This document shows, piece after piece, positions 1-6,872 of a stretch of 64,000 nt of DNA (positions are counted from its first letter, which is position 1; every line of letters starts with the position of its first letter). The position numbers and the translations under genes were made by a program. The notes under the pieces were generated by a model, which searched no databases, had not been told where the DNA came from, and saw only the letters and a list, made by a program, of their open reading frames with translations. The DNA is taken from NCBI RefSeq assembly GCF_025146565.1, contig NZ_CP102258.1, positions 3,938,001-4,002,000 on the forward strand, given 5' to 3'. The stretch comes from Bacteroides eggerthii (lineage in GTDB: Bacteria > Bacteroidota > Bacteroidia > Bacteroidales > Bacteroidaceae).

Positions 1-796
1 GCGAAAAATCGCATATACGGATTCCGTATTTGTCCTTTAATGCCTGCACCGCATTTTTCCCGGCGGTATCATTATCCAGACAGCAACGGATGCCGTCATA
101 TTGTGAAAGGAAAGAAAAAGCCTTCTGTAAGTTACTGACAGAATTCAACACTATATAATCCCCCTCTTCCAAAGATGGAAAAGCCGGTCTGAAAGACAGA
201 AAATCCATAAACCCCTCAAAAATATAGCAAATCCTGCTTTCCGGCGTGCTAATGATGCGACTGATGTCCTTGGGAGCAATACAAGCCTTGAAATACCTGT
301 TCCTGATTTCGTACCCTCCGGAAATATTAGGGAAAGCGATGGCAAAATAATTCTTCCCATTCCGTTTAAAATGAGCTTCCCTGCATATTTTTCGGGCAGT
401 TTCCAGATCGATGCACCGTTCCTTCAGATAAGTAAGCAGTATCCGGTTGGCAAGAGGAATGATTTTCAGATCTTGAAAGGCGAGATATGCCTTTTCAAAC
501 GGACAGGAAACAGTAACCGGTTTCAGTACGGCTCTTTTATCCCCAATACACTGTAGTACATAACCTATATCTTGTGTCCGATAAATCTCCTTGGCCAACG
601 TTATAATGTCCCCTCCCTTCCCCAGACCGAAATCATACCACAATTCCTTATGGAGGTCAACCTTGAAAGAGGCCTCCTTTTCCGTCCTGAAGGGCGATTT
701 GTACCATACGCTGTTCCCACGCTGTATTACCGGTTCGTATCCGAATCCGGCTAAAAAATCAACAAGTCTGATGTTCTTTGCTTCTTGTATGTTCAT
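1..796 (-). CDS. Toprim-domain DNA primase of a mobile element (3' part missing)
   Basis: 265 codons are present from the ATG at 796-794; the reading frame runs off the left edge. The N-terminus follows a CHC2-like primase zinc-finger layout (SPFRTEKEASF, then WYDFGLGKGGDIITLA), but positions normally held by the zinc Cys/His ligands are Tyr, Arg, Asp and Leu. Residues around 241-250 (DNDTAGKNAV) match the metal-binding Asp-x-Asp motif of a toprim domain. Such small primases are common on Bacteroides mobilizable transposons, where they are thought to prime replication of the excised or transferred strand. The gene has no close upstream neighbour. Family assignment is good; the role in this element is inferred. 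Confidence 0.8.
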   Translation of the reverse strand, partial: MNIQEAKNIRLVDFLAGFGYEPVIQRGNSVWYKSPFRTEKEASFKVDLHKELWYDFGLGKGGDIITLAKEIYRTQDIGYVLQCIGDKRAVLKPVTVSCPFEKAYLAFQDLKIIPLANRILLTYLKERCIDLETARKICREAHFKRNGKNYFAIAFPNISGGYEIRNRYFKACIAPKDISRIISTPESRICYIFEGFMDFLSFRPAFPSLEEGDYIVLNSVSNLQKAFSFLSQYDGIRCCLDNDTAGKNAVQALKDKYGIRICDFS

Positions 797-1275
797 GGCA
801 TCTCATTTTCATGGATTAGTTCACTATTAATACACGACAAAGAACCGCTTTATATCCGAAACATAAAAAGCAGTGTCATCAGATGTCATTAAAAGTCATC
901 AGATGACATCCTGTATATCCTTTTTACATGAATGGCTCAAAAAAACTTTTCTGTTTTGGCATGCACACCTCCTTCATGCAACAATGCCGCAAAGTATGAT
1001 AAAGGCATGAATTATAAGTAAAACAAAACTGTACAAAATAATATTTATGGAGAAGTTATGACATTCTGAATAGTATCTGTATATTTGTAGAATCCAATAA
1101 CACATAATATATTTGAATGGTATAATCTGTAGACATTATATCGAATAAGGTTTTAGGATATTGATAACCAATAGCCCTGTTTCTTTTCTGTATAAACTCT
1201 ATATTTTAATACAATGGAAATTTAAAAACTGTTGACTGCCGCTTTACTATAAACTATTAATTTAAAAAAGTATTT
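797..1275. other. Gene-free AT-rich stretch upstream of the primase gene
   Basis: About 480 bases with no convincing reading frame on either strand. They lie between the start of the leftward primase gene and the rightward membrane-protein gene, so both promoters should be here. The only clear structure is the pair of direct repeats at 874-909. Confidence 0.6.
874..909. repeat. Two 16-bp direct repeats upstream of the primase gene
   Basis: TGTCATCAGATGTCAT (874-889) is repeated as AGTCATCAGATGACAT (894-909), 20 bp start to start, so both copies lie on the same helix face. The second copy contains ATGTCATCTGATGACT on the other strand, so each unit is also a near-palindrome. The position 80 bp upstream of the primase start suggests an operator or iteron-like binding site; which of these is unknown. 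Confidence 0.4.
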
Positions 1276-1917
1276 ATGAACAACATGAAAGATTTGATTG
1301 CGTTATTTGACAACCACAAGATTTATGATACGGATATATGGACAAATGTCCTTATTCTATTGGTGTTTACAGATTTGTATTTAGGTGTGTGTTGTCCCCA
1401 AAAAGAACCTGGAATTACGTTTCAGGATTTAACTCTAATAAACCTGATTCCATTCGTAATATTAGGTATTGTCTGTATTTGGACTGTGAAATTTTTTACT
1501 TGTATCCTCTTTGCATTATGTACACTAGCAGTACCCTTAATTGGGAAATATATTTTTCTATTTAAGGATGAAGAAGTTTCGATATTTATGTTGAAAGAAT
1601 ATGCAATGAAAACCAATAATACTGTGATTGCACAAATTGTAAGCGATATAGAGATACAAAAATCAAGAAAGGTAAAGAGTGCTTTAGGAAAGGTGGGAGC
1701 CATAATCTTATGTTTAGTAGATCTCTTTGCAGGTGCTTTCATGCCCAAGTCAGTTCCAAACTTTTTGGCGCCTAGTGAAATAGTCGTCATTTGTATTTTT
1801 GCTCTTTTAGTGCTTTTGGTTTATTCATGCAAAATAAAGATTCAAGGGGTATATCTTTCTAATGATTTGCGAAGCAAAATTTCCAACTTTAAAGTCAACA
1901 CCCCAAACAATAAATAA
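1276..1917 (+). CDS. Membrane protein of unknown function (mobile-element cargo)
   Basis: 213 aa. I do not recognise a family. Hydrophobic segments lie near residues 25-40, 54-74, 75-96, 140-156 and 167-185, giving about four or five membrane passes. A polar loop with Lys/Glu-rich stretches (about 97-138) separates the two hydrophobic blocks. The gene stands alone inside the element, is clearly richer in A+T than the chromosomal genes to the right, and is preceded by an AT-rich leader. Immunity or defence cargo is a possibility only because of its location; nothing in the protein shows it. Confidence 0.6.
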   Translation: MNNMKDLIALFDNHKIYDTDIWTNVLILLVFTDLYLGVCCPQKEPGITFQDLTLINLIPFVILGIVCIWTVKFFTCILFALCTLAVPLIGKYIFLFKDEEVSIFMLKEYAMKTNNTVIAQIVSDIEIQKSRKVKSALGKVGAIILCLVDLFAGAFMPKSVPNFLAPSEIVVICIFALLVLLVYSCKIKIQGVYLSNDLRSKISNFKVNTPNNK

Positions 1918-1995
1918 ATTCTTAATGCATTTAATTTAGCACATGTTTTTATTTTTTTCTCTTGTTGAAAACTATAATTAAAAGGAATGAAAATA

Positions 1996-2027
1996 TTTGC
2001 AGAAATCGAACCTGTGTATTATATTTG
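1996..2027 (+). promoter_or_regulatory. Bacteroides-type promoter facing outward at the element end
   Basis: TTTG at 1996-1999, a 20-bp spacer and TATATTTG at 2020-2027 match the -33/-7 consensus (TTTG, 19-21 bp, TAnnTTTG). Transcription would start near 2034 and run right across the att site. No gene of useful size follows before the hairpin at 2204-2236, so the expected product is an RNA of about 200 nt. Spacing and both boxes fit well; activity is unproven. Confidence 0.45.
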
Positions 2028-2162
2028 CAGTGTCAAAGAGACAAATTTTGTCAGATTAGTAAAGAAAAACAATGAATTTAGCGTAAGGCCAATTCAATGG
2101 TTTTCATAAAAGATAAAGCAAAAAATGTGCAGTCACTCAAGGAGTTAGAATAAACCGAAGCA

Positions 2163-2188
2163 AAAGGTTCGATTCCTGGTGGCACCAC
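2163..2188 (+). other. att site: 3' end of a tRNA gene
   Basis: GGTTCGATTCC reads as the T loop and T stem of a tRNA, and TGGCACC plus A as the 3' acceptor strand and discriminator. The 5' T-stem bases (AAAGG) only partly pair with CCTGG, and no matching 5' acceptor strand (GGTGCCA) occurs in the preceding 100 bases, so this is a fragment and not a functional tRNA. Such fragments mark the distal att site of elements that integrate into tRNA 3' ends. The tRNA isotype cannot be decided from this end. Confidence 0.7.
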
Positions 2189-2203
2189 TTTGAAGAAAAT
2201 ATG

Positions 2204-2236
2204 ATCCTTGAATTTCCATGAGATTCAAGGATTTTT
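2204..2236 (+). terminator. Intrinsic terminator, probably of the original tRNA gene
   Basis: A perfect 10-bp stem (ATCCTTGAAT, 2204-2213, with ATTCAAGGAT, 2223-2232), a 9-nt loop and a T run at 2232-2236. It begins 15 bases after the tRNA fragment, where a tRNA transcript would be expected to end. Confidence 0.75.
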
Positions 2237-2241
2237 CATTA

Positions 2242-2970
2242 ATGCCCCTACCAAATAGCTTATTAACTATGATCGACTCACAGTATATATTCCCGGCAAC
2301 TCTTTCTGCCCTGACAATTTTGGCAACGGTATTGAATTTTACAGCACATTTTTCGAATAGTGAATATCTTTCATGGAAGGTGTTCAACAGAATATCACTT
2401 GCTACCCTTCTCTCCATGACCGTATGTATTTTCGCCTGGATGATTCACTCACGAGCCGGGATGCTATCATCGCTTCAATTAGTAGAAAATAATCTGGGAA
2501 ATATGGCGCTAACTATTCTGGGAAGTATGTTTGTCGTATATCAAGATTTTATATTGTTCAGGAATGTATTGTCCTGGATAGGACGTGAAGCATTGCCAAT
2601 GGATTTAAGCTATTCCTTATACGCTATTCTTGTTCCATTGGTAGTGATGATTATCAAAATCCCATTCGACAATCCGCTGGATATGTTTCCCAAGAATAAT
2701 ATATGGGGAGCGTTATGTTTCGACTTCGGCTTCTGGCACTTTATGACAGCACTTTCACTGGTATATGCCGTTATTATGATTGTTATTCAATTCATCCAGT
2801 TCGTTACCGCACTACGGCAACACGGTAAACGTCTTCTACTGGTATGTGTAATCTATTTCCCGGTAATGTTTTCCTTATTCATATTATCAATGTATGCCGT
2901 AATAGGAGTGGTGTTTCTCTTCATCATAAAATTGGCATTGGCTCTTATGGAAGAGAATAACAAAAAATAA
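2242..2970 (+). CDS. Polytopic membrane protein of unknown function
   Basis: 242 aa from the ATG at 2242. An in-frame ATG at 2218 lies inside the terminator hairpin and is unlikely to be used; 2269 is another candidate. The protein is almost wholly hydrophobic, with about six or seven membrane segments separated by short polar loops, and a short basic/acidic tail (EENNKK). I do not recognise a family. It is the first gene on the chromosomal side of the att site, and its stop is 12 bases from the end of the convergent nuclease-like gene. Confidence 0.6.
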   Translation: MPLPNSLLTMIDSQYIFPATLSALTILATVLNFTAHFSNSEYLSWKVFNRISLATLLSMTVCIFAWMIHSRAGMLSSLQLVENNLGNMALTILGSMFVVYQDFILFRNVLSWIGREALPMDLSYSLYAILVPLVVMIIKIPFDNPLDMFPKNNIWGALCFDFGFWHFMTALSLVYAVIMIVIQFIQFVTALRQHGKRLLLVCVIYFPVMFSLFILSMYAVIGVVFLFIIKLALALMEENNKK

Positions 2971-2982
2971 ATTAAATAACAA

Positions 2983-3615
2983 TTATTCTATATACATCAA
3001 ACATTTATTGTCCTTCTTCTTAAAACGCTTCAACCGTTCCAGCCTCTCGCTTTCACTTTCTTTGGCAGGAAACGTTATCTGACCAGTGTCCTTGTCATAA
3101 TCATATAATTCCCGCGCAGGAACCACATAAACTTGCTCCGGAGCATCATTAAGCCATCCAAAACCAAAAACGTAAAACAGGCTTTTTATCGGACGGTTCA
3201 GTTGGTTAATATTCATATACACCTCATACTTCTCAATATCTTTCCTTTCAAGATAAAATCCTGCTTTACTTCTCCATTTACATTCTACGGCAATTATCTC
3301 CCCGACCTCATAAATAGCACTCCTATCTACAACACATTCCAATAACAAATCCGGAGATGAAGAAGACAGAGGCCGGTATCCCTCAACATATTTATCACCT
3401 CGCCAATCCAAAAGCCGCCAGAATATTTTTCCTGCATTCAGGTCGGAGCACCCATCTTTACTGATATTGGAATTTTTCACAACCCACTCTTCAAATCTAT
3501 CTCCCAAATATTTATTCTTGTTCCTTTCTTTAAAGTATTGAAAGGTGTCCATAAACCGATATTGAAAAGCATTCACACAGTCATCAATAAACCTATTTAA
3601 TATTTTCATTGCCAT
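2983..3615 (-). CDS. PD-(D/E)xK nuclease-like protein
   Basis: 210 aa (M3 at 3609 is an alternative start). The central part fits the PD-(D/E)xK fold: an early helix with GDRFEEWV (38-45), PDLLLE at 88-93 and VECKWR at 110-115, giving the expected Asp-89, Glu-111 and Lys-113 catalytic set. It has no signal peptide. The C-terminus is very basic and acidic in alternation. Candidate roles are a restriction-like or repair nuclease; no methylase or helicase partner is adjacent. The fold is inferred from motif spacing, and the function is unknown. Confidence 0.55.
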   Translation of the reverse strand: MAMKILNRFIDDCVNAFQYRFMDTFQYFKERNKNKYLGDRFEEWVVKNSNISKDGCSDLNAGKIFWRLLDWRGDKYVEGYRPLSSSSPDLLLECVVDRSAIYEVGEIIAVECKWRSKAGFYLERKDIEKYEVYMNINQLNRPIKSLFYVFGFGWLNDAPEQVYVVPARELYDYDKDTGQITFPAKESESERLERLKRFKKKDNKCLMYIE

Positions 3616-3897
3616 AACAAACTGTTTCTATATCATTATTCATGAGGATGTTTCAGCGAGCTTCATTACTCCGGTACAGATATGACTCACAAGAAACCAT
3701 CTGCAAAAATAAAGCAATATTTATTTCAAACAAATATTTACAAATAAAGAATAAGCATTCTTGATTACAAAACACAAAACAAACATCAAAATAAGAAATC
3801 AGACTTTTTTCTGTTTTTTCCCAATTCTTTCCAGATTCCTGTCCCATCTTTGCAGTACAGAAACAAATAAAGTATTAATCATTAAAAATAAAGAAGT

Positions 3898-4335
3898 ATG
3901 AAAAAGTTTATTATGATGTTAGTTTGTACGTTTGCAATGCACACAATGGTAATGGCGGATAATGACAAGCCAATACAAGTGAGTCAGTTACCTGCAAAGG
4001 CACAGACATTTATCAAGACCTATTTCAAGGATCACAAGGTGGCAATGGCTAAGCTGGAGTCGGGAGTATTCTATAAAAGCTATGATGTAGTTTTCACCAA
4101 CGGCGAGAAAGTGGAGTTTGACAAAGCGGGAGAATGGAAAGAAGTGCGATGCAGACAGAGCGAAGTGCCTGCCCAGATCGTGCCGGAAGCTATCCGTAAC
4201 TATGTAAAAACAAACTATCCGGATGCAAGAATCCTCCAAATTGAATATGACGATAATGAATATGAGATAAAGTTATCCAACCGTTGGGAAATTACATTTG
4301 ACTCTAAGATGAGAGTGATTGATATTGACGATTGA
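3898..4335 (+). CDS. Secreted PepSY-like protein
   Basis: 145 aa with a signal peptide (MKKFIMMLVCTFAMHTMVMA, cut near residue 20). The mature part has two repeats of the PepSY-like pattern: LPAKAQTFIKTYFKDHKV followed by strands ending in an FDKAGEW turn, and VPEAIRNYVKTNYPDARI followed by strands ending in FDSKMRV. Proteins of this type (Pfam PF11396) are periplasmic and common in Bacteroides; a ligand or inhibitor role is suggested but not established. It stands alone, 270 bases upstream of a second, single-repeat relative. Confidence 0.75.
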   Translation: MKKFIMMLVCTFAMHTMVMADNDKPIQVSQLPAKAQTFIKTYFKDHKVAMAKLESGVFYKSYDVVFTNGEKVEFDKAGEWKEVRCRQSEVPAQIVPEAIRNYVKTNYPDARILQIEYDDNEYEIKLSNRWEITFDSKMRVIDIDD

Positions 4336-4398
4336 TGAAAAACCTTTTGCAATCTCCTGTATGCAGATTGATATGATGGAATAAACAAGGAGCACGTT

Positions 4399-4440
4399 GG
4401 AATTCTGTGTAACTATTCCTCAGATGTGTTACTCAATTCC
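4399..4440. repeat. Imperfect inverted repeat between two PepSY-like genes
   Basis: GGAATT and GTAAC (4399-4413) are mirrored by GTTAC and AATTCC (4428-4440) around a 14-nt centre. No T run follows, so it reads better as a binding site or RNA hairpin than as a terminator. A -7-like TATCTTTG at 4526-4533 lies downstream of it and could serve the gene at 4603. Confidence 0.3.
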
Positions 4441-4602
4441 ACAGTGCTCTACGGATTTCCACACTGTACCATTTATAGGATTTCCATTCATTTCGCTATA
4501 AATCAGAAAGATAAGTTTATCCATCTATCTTTGGCATCTTCTTTGTCCTATGATGAGTGTTAGAGATAATATCCCCAAATACTCACTTAAAATCAGAAAG
4601 TT

Positions 4603-4920
4603 ATGAAAAAGGTATTAGTAGCATTAGCAATGGTTCTGGGAACAGGAAGCTCTGTTGTTTTCGCACAGGAAGTAAATAACTCATCAGCAGTTGTGGCAGA
4701 AGCCCAAGTGCCGCAGGATGAATTTGTGAAAATGGATCCGACAGAGTTACCACAGGCCATTCTGCTGACATTGGCAAAGAATTACGAGGGTTCCTCTGTA
4801 AAAGAAGCCTATGTAAAGGTAAAAGATGAAGCAAAGATCTACAAAATCATTATTCTCACTCAAGACGGTCAGGAAACAGAGACAATTCTGAACGAAAAAG
4901 GCGAAGCTGTCAAAGAATAA
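4603..4920 (+). CDS. Small secreted protein, single PepSY-like repeat
   Basis: 105 aa with a clear signal peptide (MKKVLVALAMVLGTGSSVVF, ending AQ near 22). The remainder has the same pattern as the two-repeat protein upstream: LPQAILLTLAKNYEG, a strand with YVKVKDE, a second strand, and a closing NEKGE turn. A -7 box (TATCTTTG, 4526-4533) precedes it, so it probably has its own promoter. Function unknown; the pairing of a two-repeat and a one-repeat PepSY-like protein suggests they respond to the same signal, which is inference. Confidence 0.7.
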   Translation: MKKVLVALAMVLGTGSSVVFAQEVNNSSAVVAEAQVPQDEFVKMDPTELPQAILLTLAKNYEGSSVKEAYVKVKDEAKIYKIIILTQDGQETETILNEKGEAVKE

Positions 4921-5009
4921 CCCTTTTCAGAATATAAATCTCGTGAAAAAAGGATTCCGGTTCGTGATGAATCGGAATTCTTGCATATTACAACGACATG
5001 CGGTTCTTA

Positions 5010-5369
5010 TCAATCCACTTCTTGCTGTACTCCCCGCCGTTCCAGAATATCCGCCATATGCTCCAACGCCCAGCCTACCAGCGATTCTATGTGCGGCATC
5101 AAGCTATGCCCCATCTCCGTAAGGGAATACTCCACACGCGGGGGAACCTCGGCATATACTTTTCTGATGACCAGCCCGTCCGTTTCCAACGAACGCAGCG
5201 TAACCGTAAGCATACGTTGTGAAATGTCCCCAATCGTCTTTTGAATGTCACAGAAGCGCATCGTACCATTCGTCTTTAGTGTAACCATGATAAGCATTGT
5301 CCACTTATCTCCCAACTTACTCAAGACATCCCGTATGGGGCAACCACCTGTGTGATGAAAGTTTTCCAT
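5010..5369 (-). CDS. HxlR-family transcriptional regulator
   Basis: 119 aa, the usual length for the family. The winged helix-turn-helix shows the HxlR signatures CPIRDVLSKLGDKWTMLI (10-27), FCDIQKTIGDISQRMLT and PPRVEYSLTEMG. Cys-10 sits where redox-sensing members (YodB, HypR type) carry their reactive N-terminal cysteine. It is divergent from the DJ-1/PfpI gene at 5535 with a palindrome between them, the classic arrangement for a local regulator that senses electrophiles or oxidants. The inducer is not known from the sequence. Confidence 0.88.
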   Translation of the reverse strand: MENFHHTGGCPIRDVLSKLGDKWTMLIMVTLKTNGTMRFCDIQKTIGDISQRMLTVTLRSLETDGLVIRKVYAEVPPRVEYSLTEMGHSLMPHIESLVGWALEHMADILERRGVQQEVD

Positions 5370-5406
5370 TTTTTAACTTTTACTAATTATCTGAACTTCA
5401 ACAATG

Positions 5407-5422
5407 GTTACATTGCTGTAAC
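5407..5422. promoter_or_regulatory. Candidate HxlR operator (palindrome)
   Basis: GTTAC-N6-GTAAC in the 165-bp gap between hxlR and the DJ-1 gene. It lies upstream of the -33 box of the rightward promoter and close to the start of hxlR, so a bound dimer could repress hxlR and control its neighbour. Assignment rests on symmetry and position. Confidence 0.45.
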
Positions 5423-5444
5423 TATCTAACATTCAAGTGCCTTC

Positions 5445-5475
5445 TTGTTTTAGAGCAACAGCAAAGCTAACTTTG
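5445..5475 (+). promoter_or_regulatory. Promoter of the DJ-1/PfpI gene
   Basis: TTG at 5445-5447, a 20-bp spacer and TAACTTTG at 5468-5475, matching the Bacteroides -33/-7 pattern. Transcription would start near 5482, about 50 bases before the ATG at 5535. Confidence 0.55.
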
Positions 5476-5534
5476 CAGCACAAAAGTAATGAACTTACTG
5501 AAAATAACTATTGTTTTATTTAATAATTAAGATT

Positions 5535-6065
5535 ATGGCAAAGAAAGTTGCAGTTTTAGCAGTAAATCCGGTAAATGGATGCGGTTTGTTCCAATATCTG
5601 GAAGCATTTTTTGAAAATGGCATTTCTTATAAAGTATTCGCGGTAGCGGACAGCAAGGAAATCAAGACAAATTCCGGCATTGTCCTGACAGTGGACGATG
5701 TAGTGGCCAATCTGAAAGGGCATGAAGATGAATACGATGCGCTTGTGTTCGCCTGCGGTGATGCCGTTCCCGTATTCCAGCAAAATGCCGGTAAACCGTA
5801 TAACGTCACCATGCTGGAAATCATCAAGACATTCGGCGAGAAAGGCAAAATCATGATCGGGCACTGTGCAGCTGCTATGATGTTCGATTTTACGGGTATC
5901 ACGAAAGGTAAGAAAGTAGCCGTTCATCCATTGGCCAAACCCGCTATCCGAAACGGAGAAGCAACCGACAATTCCTCCGAAATAGACGGTAACTTCTACA
6001 CAGCGCAGGATGAAAACAATATCCGGACAATGATAGAAAAAATCGTGACCGCCCTAAAAGCATAA
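5535..6065 (+). CDS. DJ-1/PfpI family protein
   Basis: 176 aa from MAKKVAVLAV; an in-frame ATG eight codons upstream lies in an AT-rich leader and is less likely. The fold is class I glutamine-amidotransferase-like, with the nucleophile elbow GHCAAA giving Cys-111, and GCGLFQ near residue 15. Members act in repair or removal of carbonyl damage, as proteases, or as chaperones. The divergent HxlR gene supports a stress role. The same fold occurs again at 7929 in a distant relative. Specific substrate unknown. Confidence 0.8.
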   Translation: MAKKVAVLAVNPVNGCGLFQYLEAFFENGISYKVFAVADSKEIKTNSGIVLTVDDVVANLKGHEDEYDALVFACGDAVPVFQQNAGKPYNVTMLEIIKTFGEKGKIMIGHCAAAMMFDFTGITKGKKVAVHPLAKPAIRNGEATDNSSEIDGNFYTAQDENNIRTMIEKIVTALKA

Positions 6066-6075
6066 CGTAGTACGT

Positions 6076-6124
6076 GAAAGCCCTGTGCCTGATATTCCCT
6101 GACGGCTATGGGGCTTTCTTTTTT
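6076..6124 (+). terminator. Terminator after the DJ-1/PfpI gene
   Basis: GAAAGCCC (6076-6083) pairs with GGGCTTTC (6111-6118) and is followed by a T-rich run. The loop is long (27 nt) and carries some internal pairing. Confidence 0.6.
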
Positions 6125-6196
6125 ATCTGCCAAAGGCATACGCAGTCACAGAGATTATTTGTACATTTGTTGCATCATACCTAGATGCAACATCCT

Positions 6197-6859
6197 ATGA
6201 AAGTCAAGATAGAAGAAAGCTGGCGGCAACGTCTGCAAGAAGAATTCGACAAGCCCTACTTTGAAAGGTTAGTGTCATTTGTGAAAAGCGAATACGGACG
6301 CGCCCATGTGCTCCCGCCAGGACACCTTATCTTCCATGTTTTCAACTCATGTCCTTTTGAAAAGGTAAAAGTGGTTATCTTAGGACAAGACCCCTATCCC
6401 ACCCCCGGACAATATTACGGAATATGCTTTTCTGTGCCGGAAGGAGTAGCCATACCGGGATCACTCGTCAACATATTCAGAGAGATACATCAAGACTTAG
6501 GTAAGCCGATTCCCACTTCCGGCAATCTGGACCGCTGGGTGGCCCAAGGTGTGTTCTCCTTGAACTCCGTCCTTACGGTACGCGCTCACGAAACCGGCTC
6601 ACACCGCAACATGGGCTGGGAAACTTTCACAGACGCGGTAATCAAGAAATTAAGTGATGAACGGGAACACCTCGTTTTTATGCTTTGGGGAGCATACGCC
6701 AAAGAAAAAGCAGCCCTGATAGACAGAAGCAAGCACCTCATACTGACAACCGTCCATCCTTCGCCCCGTTCTGCCGAATACGGTTTCTTCGGATGCAAGC
6801 ATTTCAGCAAAGCCAACAATTATCTGCGGAGCAAAGGCATTGAGGAGATAGATTGGTAG
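6197..6859 (+). CDS. ung: Uracil-DNA glycosylase, family 1 (variant motif)
   Basis: 220 aa from MKVKIEESW (an ATG at 6185 would add four residues). It removes uracil from DNA in base-excision repair. Family 1 motifs are present: GQDPYP with the water-activating Asp (69 counted from the 6185 start), FSLNSVLTVR, and HPSPRSAEYGFFGCKHFS with the catalytic His. The usual GQDPYHGPGQAHG is here GQDPYPTPGQYYG, so the motif His is replaced by Pro. Some Bacteroides species carry two UNG genes, and this may be the more divergent paralogue. It is convergent with the next gene, 13 bases apart. Confidence 0.85.
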   Translation: MKVKIEESWRQRLQEEFDKPYFERLVSFVKSEYGRAHVLPPGHLIFHVFNSCPFEKVKVVILGQDPYPTPGQYYGICFSVPEGVAIPGSLVNIFREIHQDLGKPIPTSGNLDRWVAQGVFSLNSVLTVRAHETGSHRNMGWETFTDAVIKKLSDEREHLVFMLWGAYAKEKAALIDRSKHLILTTVHPSPRSAEYGFFGCKHFSKANNYLRSKGIEEIDW

Positions 6860-6872
6860 AAAGACCCGGAAC

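Larger units (their letters stand above)
1..2188. mobile_element. Right end of an integrative/mobilizable element inserted in a tRNA 3' end
   Basis: The left 2.2 kb reads as one end of an integrated element. It holds a toprim-type primase gene of the kind carried by Bacteroides mobilizable elements, an AT-rich membrane-protein gene with no recognised housekeeping role, and at its right edge a tRNA 3'-end fragment without the rest of the tRNA. The fragment points right and is followed by a terminator hairpin, so the chromosome should resume at about 2189 and the element should lie to the left. The intact tRNA gene, the other att site and any integrase or mobilization genes would be left of the window. 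Element type is inferred, since no integrase is visible. Confidence 0.6.

Noticed and set aside
2095-2190. A complete tRNA gene at the att site
   Set aside because: Only the T arm and 3' acceptor strand are present; no matching 5' acceptor strand, D arm or anticodon arm occurs in the preceding 100 bases, and the T stem is mispaired.
3653-3847. Leftward 64-codon frame before the PepSY-like gene
   Set aside because: AT-rich intergenic sequence containing the probable promoter of the gene at 3898; no start signal or family likeness.
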